Of a stretch of DNA of 64,000 nucleotides, positions 8,959 through 17,623 are shown piece after piece. The stretch lies in the NCBI GenBank assembly GCA_012862575.1, contig BLSF01000058.1:186001-250000 (forward strand). Reading direction: 5' to 3'. Source of the stretch: Parietichytrium sp. I65-24A. Lineage: Eukaryota; Sar; Bigyra; Thraustochytrida; Thraustochytriidae. The first letter of the stretch is position 1. Each line of letters begins with the position of its first letter. The notes beneath the pieces were generated by a model. It searched no databases. It saw nothing but the letters and a program-made list of their open reading frames with translations, and was not told the origin of the DNA. The translations under genes were made by a program, and so were the position numbers.

Positions 8959-10794
8959 ATGGCGGCGAGCCTGCGGGCGGTGAGCGTGCCGTGCGGGGCG
9001 AACGAAGTGCCGCGGGAGGTGCGTCTGGTGGCGGATGTGACGACGGTGGGGCGCAGCAAAGCTTCGTGCACGGTGTGCTTGCAGGTGGAGCCCAAGGTGT
9101 TCTCACGGCTGCACGCGTCCATCCTAAGGGACGCGGCTTCTGGCACGTACTTTGTGCGCGATGAAAGCAGCCTCAACGGCACGTACCTCAATGGCACGCC
9201 CATCGCGCCACTCAAACCCGTGCCCGTGACGCACGGCGACGTTATCAGCTTTGGCAGCCACGGCACGCCCGGCGGAAAAGTGCAATACAAGTTCGAATCG
9301 TGCTGCGAGGACGACGAAGACACGGACGTGGAGGAGGAGGAGGAGGAAGAAGAGGACTTTGACGAAGGAGTGGAGAATGGGGAGAACGAGAAGGACAAGG
9401 ACAAGGAAGCGGGCAAGGGACGGCTAAGAGGGTGCATCGCGCTGGAAAAACTGAGCCTGGAGAGCTCGCCCGAGTTTGACAACTTTCCGCTGTCGGACTT
9501 GGCCAAGGACGAGGAGCTGTCGTGCGCGGGCGCGAGGCAGAGCGCGGGCTGCCGAGATCAGAGCGCGTCGTGCTGGTTTAGGGGCAAGGCGAAGGACCCG
9601 CAACAGGCCGCCAAGGAGAGGTCCAAGTGCGGTATGAAGCGCTGCCGGTCTCAGCCTGCTGGGGAAGCGGATCCATGCCCTTTTGCCTCGCTCATGCGCA
9701 TCGTAAAATCACACGCGAAACGTCTGTGCCTCACCGGGTGTAAGGAAAAAGCCAACGAGGTCATGGCCGCAGCGAGCGCGGCGTGCAGTGCCGTGGCGCA
9801 GACGCAACAATCTCTGTGCCAGTCGAAGAGCCAAGGCCCTGTAGACCTTTGTTCCGGCTCCCTTGGTGCGATCTCAAAGTCGAGCGCGGAGCACCCGTGC
9901 TTTGCTGCTTCTTCGTCCAAGCACTCGGAGGATAATCTCACAGGGGATGATTCGGCGTCTTCCCTAGGGCGTACTTGCAGCAGCACGAGCTTACATAAAA
10001 TGCTGGTGGAGGAAGACGAGGACAAAGCGAGCGCGGTTTCGAAGTGCGCCGGACCGTGCATCCCGCTCTCGGACCACCAGGACAACGACAACTTTGTGTC
10101 GCTGGAAACTCCTCGCTACCACAAGATGAAAAGCGACGATGTCGTACGCGCTTTGACTGAAGCCGGCGAAGATTCCTCCGTATCTTTGTCCAGACGGATT
10201 TCCGAGCTTCGCAGTGAATTGACCTGCCCTATCTGCCAGGACTCGTTCCTGAACACCAACACCTTGGAGTGCGGGCACTCATTCTGCGAGCCTTGTGTGA
10301 GTGCATGGCTGTCAAAGTGCCTAAGCTGCCCAATTTGCCGTGCGTCTGTGGACAAACCCCCGATTCGCTCACGCACAATCGACAAGGCCGTGGAAGTGAC
10401 CTTGCAGAGCAACAACCAAGCCGCCTGGAAGGCATTAGAGGAGAGAAAGCAAGAGTACGAAGAAGCGCTTATTAAAGATGTTGAAACCAAGCAAAAGCTG
10501 GAGGAGGCACTTGAAAAGGCCATGATTAAGGGCCTAAAGTGTGTCCACATCGCCCGGCACTGGAGTGAGAGAGAGCAGGTTAGATTTCTTCGTGGAGTGA
10601 AGTCGTATCACGGTGCTCCGCGTGAGGCATATTGCAGCAGCGTCTCTCTAACTCCGTGCTTTGTACAGCGCGCTTCTCTCAAGGACCTTGCCATCGCTGC
10701 GCGTAACGTCCGCTTGGGCGGTCCTGAAGGCTGCAATCAGATGGATGCTGTCCAACTTCGCAATCGTCTCCACATGTTTCTTAAATATTGTTAG
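8959..10794 (+). CDS. FHA-RING E3 ubiquitin ligase (RNF8/CHFR-like)
   Basis: The protein has 611 residues from the ATG at 8959. The frame is open upstream only from a TTG. An FHA domain spans residues about 20-105 (VGRSKASC, FSRLHASI, DESSLNGTYLNG), predicting phosphothreonine binding. A long Glu/Asp/Lys stretch (about 120-155) and a Ser/Cys-rich linker follow. A C3HC4 RING lies at about 422-465 (CPIC, ECGHSFCEPC, CPICR), followed by a helical, coiled-coil-prone segment (about 485-530). The FHA then RING order is that of RNF8 and CHFR, which act in DNA-damage and mitotic checkpoint ubiquitination. Orthology is inference. The C-terminus (HWSEREQVRFL...LKDLA) looks like an interrupted SANT/Myb fold. 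The interruption at 10622-10668 has intron-like ends, so the last 60 residues could be modelled differently. Confidence 0.85.
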   Translation: MAASLRAVSVPCGANEVPREVRLVADVTTVGRSKASCTVCLQVEPKVFSRLHASILRDAASGTYFVRDESSLNGTYLNGTPIAPLKPVPVTHGDVISFGSHGTPGGKVQYKFESCCEDDEDTDVEEEEEEEEDFDEGVENGENEKDKDKEAGKGRLRGCIALEKLSLESSPEFDNFPLSDLAKDEELSCAGARQSAGCRDQSASCWFRGKAKDPQQAAKERSKCGMKRCRSQPAGEADPCPFASLMRIVKSHAKRLCLTGCKEKANEVMAAASAACSAVAQTQQSLCQSKSQGPVDLCSGSLGAISKSSAEHPCFAASSSKHSEDNLTGDDSASSLGRTCSSTSLHKMLVEEDEDKASAVSKCAGPCIPLSDHQDNDNFVSLETPRYHKMKSDDVVRALTEAGEDSSVSLSRRISELRSELTCPICQDSFLNTNTLECGHSFCEPCVSAWLSKCLSCPICRASVDKPPIRSRTIDKAVEVTLQSNNQAAWKALEERKQEYEEALIKDVETKQKLEEALEKAMIKGLKCVHIARHWSEREQVRFLRGVKSYHGAPREAYCSSVSLTPCFVQRASLKDLAIAARNVRLGGPEGCNQMDAVQLRNRLHMFLKYC

Positions 10795-11851
10795 TGAATT
10801 CTCTTCAGCTTGCTTCTGCATCTGGAGGGTTCAACCTTTTGCCACATACTATACAAAAGTTGTCGAGTTGTTTCTTAATTTCTTTGATTTTCGATTGAGA
10901 GAAAACTTTTTAAAATTTAGGAGATAAAAAGTCTTTATTTATTTTTTAAGGTCGTTGCGTGCTCATTCACTTGCCGGAATCTCCTGGACAGATGTGCGTA
11001 CATTAAACTTACCCTTCGGAGCCTTTCGGCAAATTTCAAGAGGTATTCCCATTCCATAATCAAGTGCATCCGTCTTTTCGCGGCTTTCCTGTGCTTCTCC
11101 CGAAAGGACTCACGGTGAAACCATCCTTCCTCATTAAAAAAAAAAGAAAAGTGAAACTGGCAAACAACCGTGAGCCTATACGTGCCATGAGACAACTGGA
11201 GAAACCTTGCGCAACTGTCAACAAACAACTCTGGCAAACACTGCCCTCTCCCTCCTCAGGAAAGCATTCATCGACTATGAAAACTTATTCCCGACCGGCA
11301 AAACAGCCAAAACACAAATCCGGGTGCGGAACCCTTCTTCCTAGCTCTAGCTATTACTTCACCATAACCAAAGCGCGATGTTCCTATGCGGGAACTATGA
11401 AAGGAAGTGTAATTCGAGTAAAATTGCAACGGAACAAAAGCAACGATGCTATGCTAACCGTATTGACCTGCGTAGACGGAAGGGTCGTCAACCGCGAGGA
11501 CCAAGAGCGCGAGCGAGCGAGTGAGTGGCGCATGCACACGGCTTCCAAGAGGGAGTCTCCTCTTCGCTCGACAGTCGCATAGGTCGGCCACTCTTCATTC
11601 TTCATTCTTCATCCTTCATTCTTCAATCTTCAATCTTCGGTCTTCACTCTTCACTCTCCTGTTGGCTGAACGCTGACCATTTTGGTTTGTTCAGTCATTG
11701 GGCACAGCGCATTGCTCTCTTGCTCTCTTGCTCTTCGCGGTTGTCCTGCGGAGAAGAAGAGCCCTTCTTGAGGTCGCCGGCATCCGCACTCTCTCGAAGG
11801 TAGTGTGCAGTGGTCTGGACGGAACGGCCATACACGCGGGCATTGGCCGAC
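10795..11851. other. intergenic with TTCATTC-type tandem repeat
   Basis: This is the spacer between two plus-strand genes. The first 150 bp is AT-rich (TTTAAAATTT near 10910) and probably contains the 3' end of the ligase transcript. 11591-11658 is an imperfect tandem array of TTCATTC/TTCAATC/TTCACTC units on the promoter side of the coiled-coil gene. The open frame 11064-11582 has no recognisable protein content. Confidence 0.5.
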
Positions 11852-14371
11852 ATGGAAGGCGTCGCCGGAAAGGACGCGAATGCGGGCAAAACGTTGACGG
11901 AGATGGTGGTGGCGACCGCAAAGTCCGCCACCTCCCCGTTCGAGAAAAAGGAGGACCTCACAGACTGGGACGGTGTCGGCCTGCAGAGATTAGACTCCTC
12001 GGGCGGTGATTCTGGCATTTTCTCACCGACACCGCCAAACCTCGGGAAGAGCGCCTCCAGACCGGGCATGCCGATGATGTCTCCAAGAAAGTCCAAACTG
12101 AAGAACCCGACGGAAATCAATCTCACCCCTGTAAAACAGCACGAGTTGGCAGTGCAGCAGCAATATCTCCACTCGCTTCACCGCGATTACAACTCGCGAA
12201 AGGAAGAAATTGGGGCGAACACCAAGCGCATCCAGACACTGGGGCAGGATCTTGAGGACGTTCAGGAGAAGCTGAGGGTCATCAAAGAGCAACAAAGTGC
12301 GCTGGAGAAGCACGGCGAGCTTGGCGAACAGCAGGACAAGGAGCTGAAAAAGCTCAGGGCAGAAATTCATAGGTACAAGTCGTACTTTCGCACACTACAA
12401 TTTATGGGCGAGCGATTGGAGAGGAACAAGCTCGTGAGCGACTCCAGGGTCGAGGATCTAAAATTTTCTATCGGCGAGGCCAAAAAGGAACTCAATGGCC
12501 ACGTTATTAGGCTTCGCGAGGCGGAGAACATGGAGCGACTAGCCATTCTTGATCTCGAAAAGGCGAAAGAACGAGCGCATCTGGACGAAGAGGAGTGGAA
12601 GGACAGGTTGTTGGAGCGGCGCGAGGTGATGGATGAGACGAAACAAGTGCTTGAATTCAGAGAAAAGCAGCTTCAAGAGAAAACTGCAATTATTGCCGAG
12701 GTCAAAGGTGATCTCGATGCGGACGGGGAACAGAGGCTTCAGCGGAAGGTGGTCACGAACAAAATGAAGCAACTCCGCCTTGCAAACGATATCGCAAAGA
12801 AAACAGAGCGAATTGATGAGTACGAGCAGGCATTCAAACGGATTGTTGAAGCCACCGGAATTAACAATATGAACCAAGTGGTGGAGAAGTTCTTGTCGCA
12901 AAACGAGACCGTGCAAAACTTGAAGGCTATGATTGAAGAGGCCACCTCCAAGATCACCCGCCTGACGGACGAGAAGAATGTTCACAGGCGCGAGGCCGAG
13001 CAAATTCGGTTTTCTGGCATTGGGCACACCAGCAAGCAGAGGAAGCTGATCGATGATAAGGAGGCAGAGATTGAGAGCACTGTCAAGGTGAATAAAGGAT
13101 TACAAGAGCGCACCGACTTTCTGCAACAAGTCCTCCGTGGTATCAAAGACGGGGTGCTCCACATCTCAAACCAGCTCGACGGAGCCAACATCCCTGGGGT
13201 TGCATTGCAAGAGAAATCCACACTTCACATGAACGCTCTCGCAAGCCCGAGCATGACGAGCGGCTCCATCAACATAAATGGAGCCCCAGGGTTTCTCGAT
13301 CTTATGGAGGAGTCTTCCACTAAAGACGGGCAAGGCCCTGACGGGGGTGCGCCTGGTGGCTCTTCTAATCAGCAACAGAGCCCAACTCCAGCTCTGGCTA
13401 ATTCGCCCTCGGCCGCGAACGAGCTGGAGGGCTTCAAGTCTGACAACAGCGATGCGGAGTGGTTTCTCCAGGCACTGTCAGCGTGCGAGGCAAGAGTCTT
13501 GAAAGTGCTAGACTCGCTTCCGAACAAGGAGTTACACATTGACGATTTAGATCAACGGCTGCTGGACCGCTACGGAAATAGCAAGATCGTGATCAATCTG
13601 AACAAGAATCGTAATAATAAACTCGCGAGTGGCAAAATGAACATAAAGAAAGCTGTTCAACTGAACAGCAAGCGGACAGACGACAAACGAGGCAAACCTG
13701 GAAATTCGAAAAAGATAAATCAGCTTTTGGTGTCCAAAGCGTTAGCCAGAAGAAAGCAGCTTACGGACATCCAAGAAAAGTATGCAGCCAAGTGCGAGCA
13801 GTCCGAAGTTTTGGCACAGGAAGCGGAAAAGATTCTGCAGATCACGAAGGAGAATTCTGATTTACCCCTGGATCAGCTTGCTGCTGCTGAAAGCAAGGCG
13901 GTAAAAGCCCGCGAAGTCTTCGAAGCCGCAAAAGAGTCTCTCAAACAAGTGCGGGCAAAGATTGACGCCAACGAGGCAGACATTGCCAGCACAGCGAAGA
14001 AGCTCGATGGTGAAGATGGCTCTCTTTCGGACGAAAGCTTTTCGGACTCGGCAGACGAAGACGTGGATGAGTATGGAAACCATACCCCGATTATTGGAGA
14101 TCGCCAGGGTCGCGAACTCATCAAGGCCGAGAATCGCCGCATCATGAAATTCGCAGAGAAGAAGCGGAAAAAGGTTCAAAAGACCATCGCAACCGAGAAA
14201 AATGTCAAAGACAAAGGGGAGGTCGTTGAGCAAGAGGTCGTCAACGCGACGTTACAGGAAGCCAAAAAGATTTCTGTGCTTCGTTCAAATCGCCAAACCA
14301 GACTGTCACAAGCCAAAAAGGGGCTGGAGCGGAATGCGTCAAGGCAGTCGGACTTTTCAACTTCGTCTTGA
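11852..14371 (+). CDS. long coiled-coil protein, ODAD3/CCDC151-like dynein-arm docking candidate
   Basis: The protein has 839 residues from the ATG at 11852. The frame upstream starts only at a GTG. Residues about 105-450 are nearly continuous heptad-rich helix (Glu/Lys/Arg/Leu/Gln), ending in a QRKLIDDKEAEIEST...LQQVLRGIKDGVLHIS pattern. That pattern resembles the conserved part of outer-dynein-arm docking-complex coiled coils (CCDC151/ODAD3, CCDC63/114). A disordered linker (about 470-530) is followed by a DAEWFLQALSACEARVLK segment and a second helical, lysine-rich half (about 600-835) with an acidic insert. If the assignment holds, it would sit on axonemal doublet microtubules. Coiled coils match each other easily, so family membership is moderate and a generic structural protein is the alternative. 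It converges with the aminotransferase, with 396 bp between the stops. Confidence 0.6.
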   Translation: MEGVAGKDANAGKTLTEMVVATAKSATSPFEKKEDLTDWDGVGLQRLDSSGGDSGIFSPTPPNLGKSASRPGMPMMSPRKSKLKNPTEINLTPVKQHELAVQQQYLHSLHRDYNSRKEEIGANTKRIQTLGQDLEDVQEKLRVIKEQQSALEKHGELGEQQDKELKKLRAEIHRYKSYFRTLQFMGERLERNKLVSDSRVEDLKFSIGEAKKELNGHVIRLREAENMERLAILDLEKAKERAHLDEEEWKDRLLERREVMDETKQVLEFREKQLQEKTAIIAEVKGDLDADGEQRLQRKVVTNKMKQLRLANDIAKKTERIDEYEQAFKRIVEATGINNMNQVVEKFLSQNETVQNLKAMIEEATSKITRLTDEKNVHRREAEQIRFSGIGHTSKQRKLIDDKEAEIESTVKVNKGLQERTDFLQQVLRGIKDGVLHISNQLDGANIPGVALQEKSTLHMNALASPSMTSGSININGAPGFLDLMEESSTKDGQGPDGGAPGGSSNQQQSPTPALANSPSAANELEGFKSDNSDAEWFLQALSACEARVLKVLDSLPNKELHIDDLDQRLLDRYGNSKIVINLNKNRNNKLASGKMNIKKAVQLNSKRTDDKRGKPGNSKKINQLLVSKALARRKQLTDIQEKYAAKCEQSEVLAQEAEKILQITKENSDLPLDQLAAAESKAVKAREVFEAAKESLKQVRAKIDANEADIASTAKKLDGEDGSLSDESFSDSADEDVDEYGNHTPIIGDRQGRELIKAENRRIMKFAEKKRKKVQKTIATEKNVKDKGEVVEQEVVNATLQEAKKISVLRSNRQTRLSQAKKGLERNASRQSDFSTSS

Positions 14372-14767
14372 CGAGCTCTTCTTCTCCCCACTGTATTTCT
14401 CATTCATAAATGAACTTGACGAGTCCTGCTGTCCCCTTGGGTCATAAGGGGGCTGAGGTGGACCAAAAATAATATTTTCTCTTACACTTGACTCGCGTCT
14501 TGCATTATTCTATTCTTTGACATTGATTTTGCTTCTACCTTTGGATTTGGGTTCAACGATTTTGAGACCTGACCCGAGAGCAATGCAGCGCGAGCACTCA
14601 AGGCTCGCACGATCCAACCTGAACAAAGTCCGGCACGAGCATTCAACGGCCGTGCTCTCCACGCCGGCGTGGTGCAAGAACCTTCACGAGAGTCAAGTCT
14701 AATTCTTGTGACTTTCAGAAAGTGCGAAAGATAAATTTAAAATCATTTGCTTTTGATTTTGCTTTTT
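14372..14767. other. convergent 3' intergenic region
   Basis: This spacer separates two stops. AATAATATTTT near 14469 and AAATTTAAAATC near 14730 are AT-rich stretches suited to 3'-end formation on either strand. No gene was seen. Confidence 0.4.
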
Positions 14768-16030
14768 CTACAGCACTGCACGGATGGCTGCGACAAGTTT
14801 TGGAATGTTTTCGTCAGTAACTCCAGCGATACTGATACGGCCGTTCGAGGTCATGTAAATTCTGTTGTTCTTTTCCATGAGTGCCACCTGGTCGGCAGAG
14901 AGGCCGGTGAAGGTGAACATGCCAATCTGCGTGGTGATGAAAGACCAGTCCCCTGGAGCACCGGCATCCTCAAGAGCTTTGCGCATTCCAGCACGCATAT
15001 TCTTGATACGATCGGTCATACCCTTGAGCTCCTCCTTCCACTCATCTCGAAGCTGAGGATCCGATAGGATCAGCGCAGCGATAGCAGCACCGTGGCGCGG
15101 CGGATTGGAGTACATTGGACGGATGACTAGCTCAAGCTGGCTCATGACGCGCTCCATAGCATCGGTGGACTTGCAAACAAGGTTGAGTGCGCCGATTCGC
15201 TCGCCGTACAGCCCCATGTTTTTGCTGTATGACTGCGCCACCAGCAGCTCCATGCCTAGCTTCTCGAAGATGCGTACCGCAAGAGCGTCGTGCTCAGCAT
15301 CCCCGCTGGCGTACCCCTGGTACGCCGAGTCAAAGAACGGAAGGAGCTTGTTTTTCTGGCACAGGTCCCCAATCTTCTTCCACTGCTCCTCGGTGGGATC
15401 CACCCCGGTTGGGTTGTGGGCACAGACATGCAGCACCACGACGCTACCGGCAGGAGCCTTGCTCAGATCCTCCATCATGTTGTCAAAGTCCAGTCCCAGA
15501 GTCTCCTGCTTGAAGTACCTGTACGTCTTGGTCTCCAGGCCCGCATTGCCGAAGATCTTGAAGTGGTTTCCCCATGTAGGATTGCTGATGTACACCACCG
15601 CTCCCGGGTAGTGCGTGGCAATGAACTCCGCCCCTACGCGCAACGCTCCGGTACCCGACAGCGCCTGTACGGTCGCAATGCGGTTCTCTTTGACCGACGC
15701 GGCGTCCTTGCCGAAGCAGAACTCCTTGGTCGCCTGTCTGAACTTGGCGTCTCCCGCGATAGGCAGGTACTCGATGTTCCTGGACGCGTCCTTCATGATC
15801 ATCTCCTCTGCCTTGCGCACCACCTTGAGCACGTACGGCTTGCCGTCCCCGTCACGGTACGCGCCCACCGAGACATCGACTTTGTCGTCCGAGGGGTCTG
15901 CCAGATACCGCTTCTTGATTCCGAGGATAGGGTCCGGAGGGCCCATCTCCACGGAGTCGAAGCTGGTGAAGCCCACTTTGTCAACCTTGCTGCCGCTCAT
16001 CTTGCCTGCGCTGGACTCGCCGTTGCCCAT
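14768..16030 (-). CDS. aspartate aminotransferase
   Basis: The protein has 420 residues from the ATG at 16028-16030. It is a class-I PLP aminotransferase converting aspartate and 2-oxoglutarate to oxaloacetate and glutamate. Family hallmarks are visible: DPILGI near the N-terminus, SGTGALRVGAEF, NPTWGNH, HNPTGVDPT, and the PLP lysine in SYSKNMGLYGERIG (Lys about residue 270). It ends with RISIAGV and the short helix typical of the family. Length fits eukaryotic AAT. The N-terminus reads MGNGESS, which fits the MGxxxS pattern for N-myristoylation. No mitochondrial presequence is evident from this ATG. The frame continues open upstream without ATG through a tandem-repeat leader, so an upstream exon supplying a targeting peptide cannot be excluded. 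Confidence 0.93.
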   Translation of the reverse strand: MGNGESSAGKMSGSKVDKVGFTSFDSVEMGPPDPILGIKKRYLADPSDDKVDVSVGAYRDGDGKPYVLKVVRKAEEMIMKDASRNIEYLPIAGDAKFRQATKEFCFGKDAASVKENRIATVQALSGTGALRVGAEFIATHYPGAVVYISNPTWGNHFKIFGNAGLETKTYRYFKQETLGLDFDNMMEDLSKAPAGSVVVLHVCAHNPTGVDPTEEQWKKIGDLCQKNKLLPFFDSAYQGYASGDAEHDALAVRIFEKLGMELLVAQSYSKNMGLYGERIGALNLVCKSTDAMERVMSQLELVIRPMYSNPPRHGAAIAALILSDPQLRDEWKEELKGMTDRIKNMRAGMRKALEDAGAPGDWSFITTQIGMFTFTGLSADQVALMEKNNRIYMTSNGRISIAGVTDENIPKLVAAIRAVL

Positions 16031-17623
16031 CAAATCGACTCTGCTACTCGGTACCAGAAAAGCGTCCTGTGAAACCTGTGAAACCTGTGAATCCTGTGAA
16101 TCCTGTAAATCCTGTAACCGAAAACGAAGAAGAGAACAGCCAGTCTGTCTTCTGTCTCCTGTCTCTCTGTGTCTGCTCCCTTGCGTTGTGTTGTGCCGTG
16201 TTGGGTTTGTTGTGTTGCATAGGCATACGCTACTGACAATCCTCAGAATCCTCAGAGACACGAGCCTATGAGCCTATGATCCTATGAGCATCTATGAGCC
16301 TTCGGGCATGCGAGCCTACAGCCTGGGAGCCTTAATCGAAACAGTACGAAGCGAGTCGCCGACTTGGGATCTTTCGCTTTCGCACTACGGTGACATAGCT
16401 GTTGCACGGGCAAAGATCCATGGAATTTATTCCGAGTTACTAACAGTTGTGTCAAATCCTTCCATTCCGCATCATTCCGCACTTCTTTCTGTACGTTCTC
16501 TGACTGACTGACTACCTCTGCCGCTTCCTCTTGGCAATTCAATTGACCCGTGCAAGTTACTCCGAGTTTGGCTTCTGGCTTCTGGCTTCTGGCTGAGGGT
16601 GGAGGCAATCAATGAATCAATCAATGAATCAATCAGATTGATTGACTGTGAATCGATCGATGCAATCGATCAATCATTTATTCTTTCACATTTCCATACA
16701 TTTCCATACACTTCCAAAGACGTCGTCTCCTACACCAGTTCCGGGAATCGAACACGCAATCATGTGTTACCGGAGTTACCGGTGCCGGTAACAAAACACT
16801 GCCAGATAGTGTCAGTGTAAATCAAATCAAGTCAAATCACAACAATTCAATTCACAGTCAATTCAGACTTTGAACTTTAAAATTTCGAAGAAACAAATCT
16901 CAAATCAAGTCCACGAAACTTGTGAGCGAATCGCACCACACTCCTGCAACACGCAAACACGCACATGGCACCATGGCTCCCTTAAAATCAATCAATACAA
17001 CTGTAAATTAGAACTACGAATCAATCAAACGAAACGGCAAGCATCAAGAACCCGCCGCCACCGAACCCCCAGCCCCCACTACTCCCCGTTACCATCTCCC
17101 TAAATAAACTCTACCATTTCGGCGTAAGAACCAGCAAAGAACCGGCGAAGAACCCAGAAAGGTGCTCGGAAAGTGGAGTGAGCCAACGCTCACTCATTGC
17201 AAGCATTGTGTGCATACAGCATTCACAGAATTGACAGAATTGACAGCTGTTGCAAGCATTGACAGCGCTGTGAGCCAACGCAACAAGATCCCAAGAGCCC
17301 AATCCGCGACTAGTCAGCAGGCACGCAGGCACTAAGGTAAGGCACGCCGAGAGAGTTGCGACCGGAATTCAGATTCAGAAGTTTGACCGCGGCGATCTTG
17401 CGGAGAACGCTCGGTTATCCGCGAGCAGAGCTGCAAAGGCTACGGATTGGCTGGCGAATTTGTGCGCATTCTTGTGTTTTGGGGCTTTGCGAGCTTTGCG
17501 AGCTTGGGTGCTGGCACACCGGAGAGGGAGGTTCCGCGTGTTGCTGAGGATTGGTGTGTATTTCATTTCAGGTTGTGCGGTTTTTTGGACGGGAAGTAGG
17601 TTTGTTGGGATTGGACGCAGAAT
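16031..17623. other. divergent promoter interval, aminotransferase / helicase
   Basis: This is the 1.6 kb between two divergent start codons. 16066-16118 holds a CCTGTGAAA/CCTGTGAAT tandem array just upstream of the aminotransferase ATG. 16571-16593 repeats GCTTCTG. 16605-16677 is CAAT/GATT-rich. 16775-16792 is a perfect 8-bp inverted repeat (GTTACCGG, 2-base loop). A tRNA-like TTCGATT loop on the minus strand near 16748 lacks pairing stems and was rejected. No gene was seen. Confidence 0.5.
16066..16118. repeat. tandem CCTGTGAAA-type repeat in aminotransferase 5' leader
   Basis: About six imperfect 9-mer units (CCTGTGAAA, CCTGTGAAT, CCTGTAAAT) stand 36 bp upstream of the chosen ATG. On the minus strand the array is read as an open frame (DSQDSQVSQV). 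The frame has no upstream ATG, so leader sequence is the simpler reading. Confidence 0.8.

Noticed and set aside
16741-16775. tRNA-like T-loop on the minus strand (TTCGATT)
   Set aside because: Flanking bases do not pair as a T-stem, and no D-arm, anticodon stem or acceptor stem can be drawn.
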